Part shown: piece by piece, positions 53,645 to 64,000 of the stretch
Layout of the letters: each line of letters begins with the position of its first letter
Position numbering within the stretch: the stretch's first letter is position 1
DNA from: Salinisphaera shabanensis E1L3A
GTDB taxonomy: Bacteria > Pseudomonadota > Gammaproteobacteria > Nevskiales > Salinisphaeraceae
Assembly: GCF_000215955.2 (NCBI RefSeq)
Contig: NZ_AFNV02000004.1
Span: 62,001 to 126,000, forward strand
Length of the DNA: 64,000 bases
Reading direction: 5' to 3'
The notes under the pieces: model-generated
The model's input: the letters and a program-made list of their open reading frames with translations, nothing else
What the model was told of the DNA's origin: nothing
Database searches by the model: none
Made by a program: the position numbers and the translations under genes

Positions 53645-56080
53645 ATGAAGCTTGCGCCCCGCCGCCTCATTGCCATCGCGGTTGCACTCAGCGTAGTGCT
53701 TGCAACCCAGATCGTCGTACTGAGCGCGAGCTATCGAGCGGGCGCACTCGCAGGCATGACTACGCTCGGCCTGGCCTGTATCTCGATCCTCAGCACACTC
53801 CTACTTTGCTGGCTTGCGCTTAAGTCCACCCAATCAAATCGCGAGCAGACGCTCGCACCGCTGATCAGCTGGCTTGATCAGTCCGATATCGTCAGTGAAC
53901 GCGCATCACACCGCCCACCGGTCTTGACTGGCGCCAACGCTCGCCTTGTCGACGCCGTCGAAAATCTCGTGGGCCGGGTTCAAAGCTATCGCGACAAGCT
54001 GCTGGTACGCCACCAGCGCGTACAACGACTGTTGCGCAACGTGACCGATGTGCTCTACCACACCGACAACGAAGGTCGAATCAGCTGGATCACCGACACG
54101 GTGACGGACATGCTCGGCTACCGCCCGGGCGAATTGGAAGGCCGCCCCCTGCGGGACGTGCTTGCCAACGCACAAGACGAGCGCGTGCTGCTCGACAGTA
54201 CGCAACTGCATCGGCACCCCACCCGTGTTTATCGCCGCAGCGGCGAGATTGCCTGGCTGCTGATATCGTCTCGCCGTATCGACGACGCAGCCGGCAATGC
54301 GATCGGCAGCGAAGGCGTATGCCGAGACGGTACGCGCCTGATAGAAACGCAGCAGGCGCTCAATGAGGAGAAGGAGCGCGCCCAGGTCACGCTGGCTTCG
54401 ATAGGCGACGCGGTGATCACGACCAATGCCGCCGGGGCAGTCGATTATCTCAACCCGCGCGCGGAACAGATGCTTGGGGTTAATGTCGACGACGCCACGG
54501 GGCGGCATTTCGACAAGCTCTGCAATTTCGTCGATACCGAGCGCAACGTGGCGGTGAACGGGCTGGTTCATAAGTGCCTGGCCAGCGGCGCACTGCAGGA
54601 GCACGACGAAGACCTGACGCTCTACGACCGAGCACCCGAGAAAACCGGCCATACCGTCAAGGTCACCATCTCGCCGATCCGCGATAGCGATCAGGTGATA
54701 ACCGGCACCGTCATCGTGCTGCATGACATCACGCGGCTACAGCAGATATCGCGGGAAATGGCCTACCAGGCCAACCACGATCTGATTACGGATCTACCCA
54801 ACCGGCGTGCGTTCGAACAATCGCTTGATCAAGCGCTGGCCGTGGTCGACGAAAAACACAGTCATGTGTTGTGCTATATCGATCTCGATCAGTTCAAGCT
54901 GGTCAACGATACCTGCGGCCACAACGCCGGCGATGAGATGCTGCGTCAGATTGCCGCGCGATTGGGCAGTTGTATTCGTGCCAACGATACGCTAGCTCGT
55001 CTAGGCGGCGACGAATTCGGGCTGATCATGCGCGATATGTCCCCCAGTGACGCGCAAGCCAAGGCCGAGGAATTGCGCACGAAAATCGATCGCTTCCGTT
55101 TCCGTTGGGACGAAAAGCTCTTCCGACTGGGTGCCAGCGTGGGCGTTGCCTCCATCGACCGCGAGGCAATCGATGCCACCGAACTGTTGCGCCGGGCGGA
55201 TACGGCCTGTTATCTGGCCAAGGAAAAAGGCCGCAATCAAGTCTATGTCTACCACGGCGACAGTGACGAAACGCTCACCCGCCACGGCGACATGCAACGC
55301 ATGCAACAGATCAGCGAGGCGCTGGACAGCAACAGCTTCGAGCTATTTGCCCAGTTCATACAGCCGATCGACCGTCGCGAACACGAGCGTTGCGGGGTCG
55401 AACTGCTATTGCGCGTTCGCGACACGGACGGCTCGATTCTTTCGCCCCAGAACTTCTTGATTACCGCCGAACGCTACAATATCGCTCCGCGTATCGACCG
55501 CTGGGTACTGCACCGCGCGATCCGGCTGATCACCCAGGCCGGCGACGATCATGCGGCCATCGAGCACTACAGCATCAACATCTCCGGCCAATCGATCACC
55601 GACGAACACTTCGTGGACTACGCACGCGGTTTGATCGAGGCATCGAGCGTTGATCCACATCGGCTGGTCTTCGAGATCACCGAAACGGCCGCGGTCACCA
55701 ACACCCACCGCGCTGGCGAACTCATTCGTTCGCTGCGCGCGCTCGGTTGCCGCTTCTCACTGGATGATTTCGGTAGCGGCCTGAGCTCGTTTTCCTATCT
55801 CAAGAACCTGCCGTCGGATTTCATCAAGATCGATGGCAAGCTGGTATCGAACATCCTCACCGATCCGGTCGAGCGTTCCATAGTCGAGGCCATCAACCAG
55901 GTCGGCCAGGCGATGGGCTTGCTGACGGTGGCCGAACACGTGGAAACACGGGCCATGCTGGACGCGCTGCGCGCTATCGGCGTCGACTACGCCCAAGGCT
56001 ACTACGTGGCGCGTCCGATCCCCTTCGAAATGCTGTCGGCGGCACTGGGCACCCGTGAACGCGTCGTGCGCGCGCGCTGA
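53645..56080 (+). CDS. Membrane-anchored PAS-PAS-GGDEF-EAL protein (c-di-GMP turnover)
   Basis: The 811-residue protein would make and/or break the second messenger c-di-GMP. Two N-terminal membrane helices (about 8-60) are followed by two PAS domains (about 130-240 and 250-365), a GGDEF domain with an intact LGGDEF at about 453-458, and an EAL domain. The EAL motif reads ELLLR at about residue 585 rather than EALLR, but the catalytic glutamate is kept, as are NISGQSITDEHF, FEITETAAV, LDDFGSGLSSF and the distal HVET. Both activities are thus possible. It diverges from lqsS. Confidence 0.92.
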   Translation: MKLAPRRLIAIAVALSVVLATQIVVLSASYRAGALAGMTTLGLACISILSTLLLCWLALKSTQSNREQTLAPLISWLDQSDIVSERASHRPPVLTGANARLVDAVENLVGRVQSYRDKLLVRHQRVQRLLRNVTDVLYHTDNEGRISWITDTVTDMLGYRPGELEGRPLRDVLANAQDERVLLDSTQLHRHPTRVYRRSGEIAWLLISSRRIDDAAGNAIGSEGVCRDGTRLIETQQALNEEKERAQVTLASIGDAVITTNAAGAVDYLNPRAEQMLGVNVDDATGRHFDKLCNFVDTERNVAVNGLVHKCLASGALQEHDEDLTLYDRAPEKTGHTVKVTISPIRDSDQVITGTVIVLHDITRLQQISREMAYQANHDLITDLPNRRAFEQSLDQALAVVDEKHSHVLCYIDLDQFKLVNDTCGHNAGDEMLRQIAARLGSCIRANDTLARLGGDEFGLIMRDMSPSDAQAKAEELRTKIDRFRFRWDEKLFRLGASVGVASIDREAIDATELLRRADTACYLAKEKGRNQVYVYHGDSDETLTRHGDMQRMQQISEALDSNSFELFAQFIQPIDRREHERCGVELLLRVRDTDGSILSPQNFLITAERYNIAPRIDRWVLHRAIRLITQAGDDHAAIEHYSINISGQSITDEHFVDYARGLIEASSVDPHRLVFEITETAAVTNTHRAGELIRSLRALGCRFSLDDFGSGLSSFSYLKNLPSDFIKIDGKLVSNILTDPVERSIVEAINQVGQAMGLLTVAEHVETRAMLDALRAIGVDYAQGYYVARPIPFEMLSAALGTRERVVRAR

Positions 56081-56154
56081 TTTGTCGACCGGCGGAATCC
56101 ACGGCCCGCATATCGCGCGTATCATCGAAACAATCTCGATAACGACACGTTCCG

Positions 56155-56706
56155 ATGACAGCTCTCCAGAAGTTCACTGTTCTGCTTGCGCCGTTTTTGC
56201 TGGCCGCTTGCAGCCTGATGCCGCCCGCTGATTTCCCGGTCGAGGAGCAGGTCGATATCGACCGCTATATGGGCAAGTGGTATGTCATTGCCCATATTCC
56301 GCCGAGTGCGACGGAAAATGCCTACAACTCGATCGAGCGCTACGAGCAGACCGAACCCGGCAAGATCGAAACGACATTCACCTACCGCGAAGGCGGTTTC
56401 GACGGCGAACAGAAGACCATGCACCCGGTGGGCAGCGTGCTCGACGACACGAACAACGCCATCTGGGCGATGCGCTTCTACTGGGTACTGCGCATGCAGT
56501 ACGTCATCTCGTATGTCGACGACGCCTACGAAACCACGATCGTGGCGCGCGACAAGCGCGACTATGTATGGATCATGGCGCGCACCCCGCAGATCGACGA
56601 CGCAACCTACGATTCGCTCGTACAAAAAGTCGGCGACTACGGCTACGACACGTCCAAACTGCGCAAGGTGCCGCAACAGCCGCTCGACCAGCGCAACGAC
56701 GGCTAG
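56155..56706 (+). CDS. blc: Bacterial lipocalin (Blc family) lipoprotein
   Basis: This is a 183-residue outer-membrane lipoprotein of the lipocalin family that binds lipids or other hydrophobic ligands. The lipobox is LLAAC. The first barrel strand has the lipocalin GxW motif in RYMGKWYVIAHIP; later segments (NSIERYEQTEPGKIETTFTY, YVWIMARTP) match Blc-type proteins. E. coli Blc is induced by membrane stress and starvation. It precedes an ABC exporter gene by 72 bp, with a GC-rich stem-loop in between. Confidence 0.9.
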   Translation: MTALQKFTVLLAPFLLAACSLMPPADFPVEEQVDIDRYMGKWYVIAHIPPSATENAYNSIERYEQTEPGKIETTFTYREGGFDGEQKTMHPVGSVLDDTNNAIWAMRFYWVLRMQYVISYVDDAYETTIVARDKRDYVWIMARTPQIDDATYDSLVQKVGDYGYDTSKLRKVPQQPLDQRNDG

Positions 56707-56735
56707 TTACAACAACCGCTCGAAGAAAACGAGAC

Positions 56736-56761
56736 CGGGCCGGCTGGGTGACGCCGGCCCG
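56736..56761 (+). terminator. Stem-loop after the lipocalin gene (possible terminator)
   Basis: CGGGCCGGC (56736-56744) and GCCGGCCCG (56753-56761) form a perfect 9-bp stem with an 8-nt loop, 30 bp after the blc stop. It is followed by TTCGCGTCT rather than a T-run, so it may only weaken transcription into the ABC gene. Confidence 0.5.
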
Positions 56762-56778
56762 TTCGCGTCTGGATTGAA

Positions 56779-58557
56779 TTGAAAAACGACTCGACCGAAA
56801 ACGAGGCGCCGCGCGACGAATGGCGCCGCCTGTCCAGGCTGTGGCCATACTTGTGGGAACATCGCGTGCGGGTCGCCGTGGCGCTGGTGTTTCTCATCGG
56901 CGCCAAGGGCGCGACAGTGCTGCTACCGATCGTACTCAAGCATATCGTCGATGCTCTGGATGCCAACGAAAGCGCACGTGTCGCACTGCCTGTGGTGCTA
57001 TTGCTGGCCTACGGCGCGTTGCGGCTTGCCTCGGTATTGTTCGGCCAACTGCGCGACCTGGTATTCGGCCGGGTGACCGAGCGCGCCATGCGGCGGATCG
57101 CGCTGACCGTATTCGAGCATCTGCACGCGCTCGATATGGACTTTCATCTGTCGCGGCGCACCGGCGGGCTATCGCGGGATATCGAACGCGGTATTGGGGG
57201 CATCAGCTTTCTGCTGCGCTTCATGCTGTTCAATATCATTCCCACGCTGCTCGAGATCGCGCTCGTGGCGGGCATTCTGCTGTTCTACTACAGCGCATGG
57301 TTTGCCGTGATCGTGGTAGTCAGCGTGGTCATATATATCGCCGCGACGACGTTACTGACCGAATGGCGCACCCGCCATGTGCGCGAATCCAACCGGCTCG
57401 ACGCACAGGCCAATACGCGTGCGGTCGACAGCCTGCTCAATTACGAAACGGTCAAATACTTCGGCAACGAACGCTATGAGGCCGACCGCTACGACCGCGA
57501 GCTGCGCGGCTGGGAAGCCGCCCTACGGCGTTCGCGGTTGTCGCTGGGTACGCTGAATACGATCCAGGCGACCGTGATCGCGATCGCTATCACGGCCATG
57601 ATGATGCTGGCCGGCTCGCGTGTGGTTTCCGGCAACATGACCATCGGCGACCTGGTCATGGTCAATGCTTACATGATCCAACTGTTCGTGCCGCTGAATT
57701 TTCTGGGCTTCGTCTATCGCGAACTCAAGAAATCACTGGCCGATACGGCCCGGATGTTTCGTCTGCTTGACGTCGAGGCCGCCGTCGACGACGCGCCCCA
57801 TGCCCAAGCGCTTGCCGCTACGCGCCCGGCCGTGCGTTTCGAGAACGTCCAGTTCGGCTATCACACCGAGCGCCAGATTCTGCGCGGTATCGATTTCACC
57901 ATCGCGCCAGGCCGCAAGTTGGCGGTCGTCGGCCAGTCCGGCGCCGGCAAGTCGACGCTCGCACGGCTATTGTTCCGGTTTTACGATGTCGACGCCGGCC
58001 GCATTACCGTGGACGGTCAGGATATTCGCGATCTGACGCTGGCCAGCCTGCGCGACGCCATCGGCGTGGTGCCCCAGGATACGGTGTTGTTCAACGACAC
58101 GATCGAATACAACATCGCCTACGGCCAACCGGACGCCGACCCAGAGGCGGTCGCGCGTGCAGCGCGTATGGCGCATCTGGACGGTCTGCTTGCACGGCTG
58201 CCGGACGGCATGAACACGCTCGTGGGCGAGCGCGGCCTCAAACTCTCCGGCGGTGAGAAACAGCGGATCGCCATCGCGCGTGCCATTCTCAAGAATCCGG
58301 CGATCCTGATTTTCGACGAGGCGACGTCGTCGCTCGACAGCCACGCCGAACAGGCCATCACATCCGCGCTGGCCGAACTGGCGGCCAACCACACCACACT
58401 GGTGATCGCCCATCGGCTGTCCACGGTCGTGGATGCCGACGAAATCGTGGTCATGGACGACGGCCGCATCATCGAACGCGGCCGTCATGCCGATCTGCTC
58501 GCCGCAGACGGCCACTACGCTGCAATGTGGCGGCTACAGCAACGCGAATCCGCCTAG
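56779..58557 (+). CDS. ABC exporter, ATM1-like, fused permease-ATPase
   Basis: This 592-residue half-transporter has six membrane helices (about 30-320) and a C-terminal nucleotide-binding domain: Walker A GQSGAGKST, Q-loop VPQDTVLF, signature LSGGEKQR, Walker B ILIFDEATSSLDS and H-loop IAHRLST. The helix-domain sequence (ALRLASVLFGQLRDLVFGRVTERAMRR, VDSLLNYETVKYFGNE) is typical of the ATM1/HMT1 branch, which exports glutathione-linked compounds or metals. The start appears to be a TTG at 56779, as no ATG or GTG is available near the first conserved residues. Confidence 0.9.
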   Translation: MKNDSTENEAPRDEWRRLSRLWPYLWEHRVRVAVALVFLIGAKGATVLLPIVLKHIVDALDANESARVALPVVLLLAYGALRLASVLFGQLRDLVFGRVTERAMRRIALTVFEHLHALDMDFHLSRRTGGLSRDIERGIGGISFLLRFMLFNIIPTLLEIALVAGILLFYYSAWFAVIVVVSVVIYIAATTLLTEWRTRHVRESNRLDAQANTRAVDSLLNYETVKYFGNERYEADRYDRELRGWEAALRRSRLSLGTLNTIQATVIAIAITAMMMLAGSRVVSGNMTIGDLVMVNAYMIQLFVPLNFLGFVYRELKKSLADTARMFRLLDVEAAVDDAPHAQALAATRPAVRFENVQFGYHTERQILRGIDFTIAPGRKLAVVGQSGAGKSTLARLLFRFYDVDAGRITVDGQDIRDLTLASLRDAIGVVPQDTVLFNDTIEYNIAYGQPDADPEAVARAARMAHLDGLLARLPDGMNTLVGERGLKLSGGEKQRIAIARAILKNPAILIFDEATSSLDSHAEQAITSALAELAANHTTLVIAHRLSTVVDADEIVVMDDGRIIERGRHADLLAADGHYAAMWRLQQRESA

Positions 58558-58577
58558 CACCTGCTGCCGAAAACCGA

Positions 58578-59762
58578 TCAATCCGATGCGCGACGACGAA
58601 TGATCAGACCCGCCAGTGCTGCTGCGGCCAGTACGGCGACCGCTATCGAGAAACCGATACCGGCCGCTCGCAGGCCCAACATTTGGGCAGCGAGGCCGAT
58701 ACCCACCACGGGAATCGAGATCGCGATATAGAGCACTACGAAAAACGTTGATGCGACTTCGCCGCGGCGCGCGGGCGGACTCGCGGCAGTCACAGCGCCC
58801 ATGCCGGCACGAAACGCCACGCCCTGGCCGATACCGGCCACGATCGCACCCGTGACCAGCACCATCAGCGACGACATGACGATAGCCATCGCAACCAGTG
58901 CGATGCCGATAATCAAGCCGATACAACCCAGCGGCAGGCGCCACTTTTGCGGCAACCGGGCCTGGCCGATCTGGCCCACCGTCGACGCCACGAACAGCAG
59001 GAATACCACCGCGCCGGTCAGGGCGTGGTTGTCATAGTTCAGGATCTTACCCATGAAAGCCGGAGCGATGGCGGTGAACAAACCGAGCACCGAAAATCCG
59101 GCGAAGCCGGCAATCGCAGCCGGTATGAAAACACCGCGCACTTCGGGCGGTACCTGTAAGGACTGGATTCGCAGGCGTGGCCGTGCCGGGCGTTCGGCCG
59201 TTTCCGGCACCAGCGCGATGGCCATACCGGCGATCGCGATCAGCACGAGATCGGCCACGAAGCAAAGCGTGAGCGGCGCGGGCAGATACTGCGACAACAC
59301 ACCGGCGAACAACGGCCCTAGCCCCAGGCCGCCCATATTCGCCGCCGTCGCGATCAGAGTAGCGCTGCCCGCCCAAGCCGCCGGCGCCAGCTCGACAACG
59401 GCCACGGTGGCCGTGCCGGTAAATATGCCCGCCGAAATGCCGGATAGCACACGCCCGAGCAACAGCGGCGCCAGACCACCGCCCCAGAGAAATGCACAGG
59501 CGCTCGCTGCCGAAAAAATGAGGCCAAGGGCTAGCATGGGCCGACGTCCGAGCTGATCCGACCAGCTGCCCGTGACAATCAGCGCGCTGATCACGCCCAC
59601 CGCATAAGCCGCGAAAATCACGGTGATGATCAGCTGCGAAAAACCCAGTTCTGCCTGATAAATCGGATAGAGCGGGGTCGGCAGCGTCGTGCCCATCATG
59701 GTGACGACGAACGTCATGGCCGCACCAAAAAAGAGCACTGCGGAGCGATTCGACTCGGTCAT
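58578..59762 (-). CDS. MFS transporter, probably drug or sugar efflux
   Basis: This 394-residue inner-membrane protein of the major facilitator superfamily has about twelve helices. The loop between helices 2 and 3 reads GSWSDQLGRRPML, the MFS A-motif. Basic loops and a short charged C-terminus (RRRASD) fit the usual topology. It most resembles efflux permeases of the YcaD/AraJ type, but the substrate is unknown. It is convergent with the ABC exporter gene 20 bp away. Confidence 0.85.
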   Translation of the reverse strand: MTESNRSAVLFFGAAMTFVVTMMGTTLPTPLYPIYQAELGFSQLIITVIFAAYAVGVISALIVTGSWSDQLGRRPMLALGLIFSAASACAFLWGGGLAPLLLGRVLSGISAGIFTGTATVAVVELAPAAWAGSATLIATAANMGGLGLGPLFAGVLSQYLPAPLTLCFVADLVLIAIAGMAIALVPETAERPARPRLRIQSLQVPPEVRGVFIPAAIAGFAGFSVLGLFTAIAPAFMGKILNYDNHALTGAVVFLLFVASTVGQIGQARLPQKWRLPLGCIGLIIGIALVAMAIVMSSLMVLVTGAIVAGIGQGVAFRAGMGAVTAASPPARRGEVASTFFVVLYIAISIPVVGIGLAAQMLGLRAAGIGFSIAVAVLAAAALAGLIIRRRASD

Positions 59763-59885
59763 TTAATCATCCTGTTCAATAAACCGCCAGCACGTGCCCC
59801 GTCGGCACGACGCCACCCGTAAACCAGGCGCGGAGGCTAACAGCCTTCATCATGCAACGACATCAATCGCCGACGAGCGCGCACG

Positions 59886-59911
59886 AAAAAGGCCCGGCAA
59901 TGCCGGGCCTT
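59886..59911 (-). terminator. Rho-independent terminator of the ProVWX operon
   Basis: On the minus strand AAGGCCCGGC and GCCGGGCCTT pair around ATT and run into T residues (A-run at 59886-59890 on the plus strand). It lies 26 bp after the proX stop. Confidence 0.9.
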
Positions 59912-59936
59912 CCTGAGCGATCGATTTACCGCAAGA

Positions 59937-60818
59937 TCAGCTTTGTTCGAACCAGCCTTCGATCTGCTCACCGTTTTCTTCGATATAGGTCTGGATGGCT
60001 TCTTCGTAGCTCGTTTTCTGGGCTTCATCCATCGCGGCCTGGAGATCTTCCAGGTTCAGCTTGTAGTTGCTCAGAAAAGCCGCGACTTCGGGATAGTCTT
60101 TCTTGAAGCCCTTACGCGCAATCACGTCGACATGCTGTGCTTCGCCGAGCGTGCCTTTCGGATCGTCGAGAAAACGCAGGTCCCAGCGGCCAAACATCCA
60201 GTGCGGCGTCCAACCGGTGACCACGATCCACTCGTCACGCTTTTCCGCGCGCGCCAAAGCCGCCGTCATGGCCGCACCACTGGCCGATACCAGGCGGTAG
60301 TCGCCGAGTCCGTATTCCTCCATCGTGTCATTCGACAGTTGCATCAGGCCGGCGCCCGGGTCGATGCCCTGGATCTTGCCATCGAGCTTTTCTTGGACCT
60401 CAGCTTTCTTGAGATCCTCGATCGATGCCACCTGATCTTCCGGCACATAGCTCGGTACGACCCAGCCTAAACGCGCGCCTTCGTACATCGTCCCCAGATT
60501 GTCGACATCGTCCTTGACGCGATCCATGTAGTCAGCGTGCGTATCCGGCAACCAGGCCATGAGCATGGCATCGAGATCGCCGTTGGCCACGCCCTGATAC
60601 TGCACGCCGATCGCCGACAGCGTGAGCTTGACGTTGTAATCGGTGTGCTCCTCGATGACCTGCTTGGCGAGCTTGGTGATGAACTCGGCGTCCGACCAGG
60701 CGGTCCAGCCGAATTCGATCGTATCGTCTGCGGCCTGGGCCGAGCCCATGGCGCCGAACGTTAGGCTCGCGGCCATCGCCGCGGTGCCCAGCCAGTGTTT
60801 GAATGAATGCTTATGCAT
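59937..60818 (-). CDS. proX: Glycine betaine/choline ABC transporter substrate-binding protein
   Basis: This 293-residue periplasmic binding protein (OpuAC/ProX family) has a signal peptide cleaved after AQA. Tryptophans and tyrosines that can form the aromatic cage for a quaternary ammonium ligand are present in FGWTAWSD, MAWLPDTHADY and VTGWTPHWMFGRWD. It is the last gene of the operon, 59 bp after the permease gene and closed by a terminator. The exact ligand (glycine betaine, proline betaine or choline) is not decided by sequence. Confidence 0.9.
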   Translation of the reverse strand: MHKHSFKHWLGTAAMAASLTFGAMGSAQAADDTIEFGWTAWSDAEFITKLAKQVIEEHTDYNVKLTLSAIGVQYQGVANGDLDAMLMAWLPDTHADYMDRVKDDVDNLGTMYEGARLGWVVPSYVPEDQVASIEDLKKAEVQEKLDGKIQGIDPGAGLMQLSNDTMEEYGLGDYRLVSASGAAMTAALARAEKRDEWIVVTGWTPHWMFGRWDLRFLDDPKGTLGEAQHVDVIARKGFKKDYPEVAAFLSNYKLNLEDLQAAMDEAQKTSYEEAIQTYIEENGEQIEGWFEQS

Positions 60819-60877
60819 GGTTGTGGTCTCCCTTCGAATGATTCATTGCCTGATAACACGCGCCCCCGCGCGTTATC

Positions 60878-61821
<944 letters not shown>

Positions 61822-61825
<4 letters not shown>

Positions 61826-63036
61826 GCTGCCCCTTTATCCGTACGATCGAGCGTATGCAGCAGCGTCGCTCGTGAAATCGAACCCTTGTAGCGCCCGTTT
61901 TCATCCACGACCGGCACCGGATACGCGCTTTCTGCGACCTGGGTCATGAGTTCGGTCAACGGGGTATCGGCAGACACCGGCTGGATGTCGTTTATAAAGG
62001 CATCTTCGATACGCCCTTCATCGCGCCGGCCCAGGCTGTCGATACAGGCCATAAGCGAATCGACGCTCACCACCCCTTGATAGGCGCGGCCGCGATCGTG
62101 CACCACGGCGGCCGAACCGTCGTACTCGCGCAAACGCTCCAGTGCTGCGCGCACGCTCACGCCCGGGCGTTCCATGACCGTGACCTGATCGCGGCGGGCC
62201 ACATCGGCCGCAGTGAACACATGACTGACATCGACCCCGCGAAAGAACGAGCGCACGTATTCATTAGCCGGTTCGCGCACGATTTCCTCGGGCGTACCCA
62301 CCTGAACAACCGTACCGCCCTGCATGATCGCTATGCGATCGCCCACACGCATGGCTTCGTCCAGATCGTGGGTGATAAACACGACGGTGCGTGCATGCTC
62401 CGACTGTAGCCGAAGCAGCTCATCCTGCATTTCGGTGCGGATCAACGGATCGAGCGCCGAAAATGCCTCGTCCATCAACAGAATGCCGGGATTGACCGCG
62501 AGCGCGCGCGCCAGGCCGACACGCTGTTTCATGCCACCGGAGAGCTCGTCGGGATAACTGTGGGCATTGGCCTTGAGGCCAACGGCATCCAGAGCCGCCA
62601 GCGCCGTTTCCTCGCGCTGTTCGCGCGCGACGCCAGCGACCGCCAACCCAAACGCGGTGTTTTCAAGCACGCTTTGGTGCGGCATGAGCGCAAACGATTG
62701 GAACACCATGCTGATCTCGCGACGACGCAGCGCGATAAGCTGCTTGTGCGTCATTCGCGTGATGTCCTGACCGTCGATACGAACCGAGCCTGCGGTGGGC
62801 TCGATCAGGCGGTTGAGCATTCGTACGAGCGTGGATTTGCCGGAGCCGGAGAGCCCCATGACCACGAATATCTCGCCTTCCTCAACGTCGAAGCTGGCAT
62901 CGGACACGCCCACCGTCATGCCGGTGGCGGCAAAGATCTCGTCCTTTGTCTGCCCTTTTTCGATGCGTTCCAGCGCGCGTTTCGGGTGCGCACCGAAAAC
63001 CTTATAGACATGCTCTACCGATAATTTAGTGTTCAA
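61822..63036 (-). CDS. proV: Glycine betaine ABC transporter ATP-binding protein with CBS domains
   Basis: This 404-residue ATPase drives betaine import in response to osmotic stress. The ABC domain has Walker [10 protein letters not shown], signature LSGGMKQR and Walker [13 protein letters not shown], with [14 protein letters not shown] after it. Two CBS domains (about 285-395) follow, which in OpuA-type importers sense ionic strength or c-di-AMP. It is the first gene of proVWX. Confidence 0.94.
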
Positions 63037-63144
63037 ACGCGTCCCCCCAACGCCTGCCGTGAAGCTGACCTTACCCTAACGCAAGTTTCACACCAGTGTC
63101 GCGAACACCGTCCGCGACCAGGCGACCGAGCCGGTCTGCGACGC

Positions 63145-63741
63145 TCAGTGGAGTGCGCGTATCCAAAAGGTCAGACGCTTATCGGTTTCTTCGCGCTGAT
63201 CGATATCGCGCCAACGATAAAACGCGTTGATATCGTCTCGACGCGCAAAACCGCGACGCTGCCAGAACGCATCCAGCGGCTGGTAGCCGGCCGGTCGCAA
63301 GGGGTGCTCTTCCGGCCGCTGAACCGCACAAAAACAGGCGTGCGAGAAATCGCCGGCCTGCTTTGCCCAAGCCTCGCGTTCGTCGAAAAACCGGTGCCCG
63401 AGCCCGTGCCCGCGGTAGTTCGACAACAACAACGATTCGCCGAAATAGAATACCCGTGCGACATCGAAGCCAGCATCGGCAAGCGGCTTTCGAAACGCAG
63501 GTTCTTCGTCTTGCAGCGGCAACGCAGTCGTCGCGCCCACGAGCTGACCGCTGTCGTGTACCAGAAATGCGAGCGAGCGCGATGAGTTCACGTAGGTGGC
63601 CAGATAATCGCGCTCGTAGTCGATATCGCCATCGTAGAGATAAGGGAAATCCCGAAACACGCGGATACGCAATGCCGCGAGTTCGTCCACATAGGGCTGA
63701 ATTTCGCTGCCGCTGCAGCGGGTCGTCGTCAGTTGCGTCAT
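63145..63741 (-). CDS. GNAT-family N-acetyltransferase
   Basis: This 198-residue cytoplasmic protein has the GNAT fold: a substrate-side N-terminus (ELAALRIRVFRDFPYLYDGD), beta strand FLVHDSGQLVGATTALP, and the acetyl-CoA loop YRGHGLGHRFFDEREAWAKQ, which fits the R/Q-x2-G-x-G/A motif. The C-terminal PLDAFWQRRGFARRDD is also typical. The acceptor substrate is unknown. It is a single-gene unit between proV and tRNA-Phe. Confidence 0.88.
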   Translation of the reverse strand: MTQLTTTRCSGSEIQPYVDELAALRIRVFRDFPYLYDGDIDYERDYLATYVNSSRSLAFLVHDSGQLVGATTALPLQDEEPAFRKPLADAGFDVARVFYFGESLLLSNYRGHGLGHRFFDEREAWAKQAGDFSHACFCAVQRPEEHPLRPAGYQPLDAFWQRRGFARRDDINAFYRWRDIDQREETDKRLTFWIRALH

Positions 63742-63885
63742 CGCGCCTGTGCCTGCCGGTTTACCTCAACGCGAGTGTAAAACGCCGGACAAGACACATC
63801 CACGCGAAAAGCTTCGGATGCCGCGATCGAATCGGCGGCATTGCGCTACGGCGCAATCGAGCCTTAACAACGAGGGGATGAAGAA

Positions 63886-63961
63886 TGGTGGCCGGAGGTG
63901 GAATCGAACCACCGACACTGCGATTTTCAGTCGCATGCTCTACCAACTGAGCTATCCGGCC
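63886..63961 (-). tRNA. tRNA-Phe (GAA)
   Basis: A 76-nt cloverleaf on the minus strand: acceptor GGCCGGA/TCCGGCC, D arm GCTC/GAGC, anticodon stem TGCGA/TCGCA with loop CTGAAAA giving anticodon GAA, T arm GGTGG/CCACC with TTCGATT loop, discriminator A and encoded CCA. Confidence 0.97.
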
Positions 63962-64000
63962 AGATCGTGCAAGGCGATCTTGAAGAGCGCGTATTAAACC

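Overview
The window is GC-rich chromosomal DNA from a gammaproteobacterium, most likely a marine or halophilic member of the Salinisphaera type. That placement is an inference from gene style (glycine betaine import, a TRAP transporter and a Na+/amino-acid symporter beside an E. coli-like complex I); no rRNA or other taxonomic marker is present. Gene density is high, with many 4-bp start/stop overlaps. I see no insertion sequence, prophage, integrase or CRISPR array.

Layout. 1-11051 (+): the end of nuoF, then nuoG-H-I-J-K-L-M-N of respiratory complex I, followed by a small DUF4019 lipoprotein. 11070-13382 (-): an epimerase and an FAD-linked oxidase, then tRNA-Gly(CCC). 13674-22822 (-): a six-gene acyclic-terpene-utilisation (Atu) type operon (AtuA, two citronellyl-CoA dehydrogenase-like enzymes, geranyl-CoA carboxylase alpha and beta, hydratase) with a distal lipoprotein; a TetR regulator diverges from it and is followed by a quinone oxidoreductase. 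25017-27253 (+): a glycosyltransferase and a UDP-sulfoquinovose synthase, i.e. a sulfolipid (SQDG) module preceded by Pho-box-like repeats. 28411-31939 (-): CstA with a thioredoxin-fold ArsD-like protein, a cory-CC-star protein and an ArsA/GET3-type ATPase. 32083-42622: housekeeping and repair genes (rhodanese-ThiF fusion, rmuC, uup, yceI, nei, exoD family, aldo/keto reductase, MltB-type transglycosylase, HI0933-family flavoprotein). 42973-47258 (+): an unusual TRAP-type transporter made of a lipoprotein, a fused permease and a DUF6091 solute-binding protein; then an AGCS symporter. 49423-53382 (-): a complete alpha-hydroxyketone quorum-sensing system (sensor kinase, response regulator, CqsA/LqsA synthase), divergent from a PAS-GGDEF-EAL protein. 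56155-63961: lipocalin, ATM1-like ABC exporter, MFS transporter, ProVWX glycine betaine importer, a GNAT enzyme and tRNA-Phe(GAA).

How the parts work together. Complex I supplies proton motive force; the Atu operon would oxidise isoprenoid acyl-CoAs; the SQDG module with its Pho-box-like site suggests replacement of phospholipid by sulfolipid during phosphate starvation; ProVWX and AGCS fit osmotic and sodium-linked physiology. The most striking system is the Cqs/Lqs-type circuit, whose synthase gene has an AT-rich leader carrying three copies of a 9-mer and several inverted repeats. The CstA/ArsD-like/cory-CC-star/ArsA operon is the least understood locus and may be a new kind of ATPase-assisted transporter.
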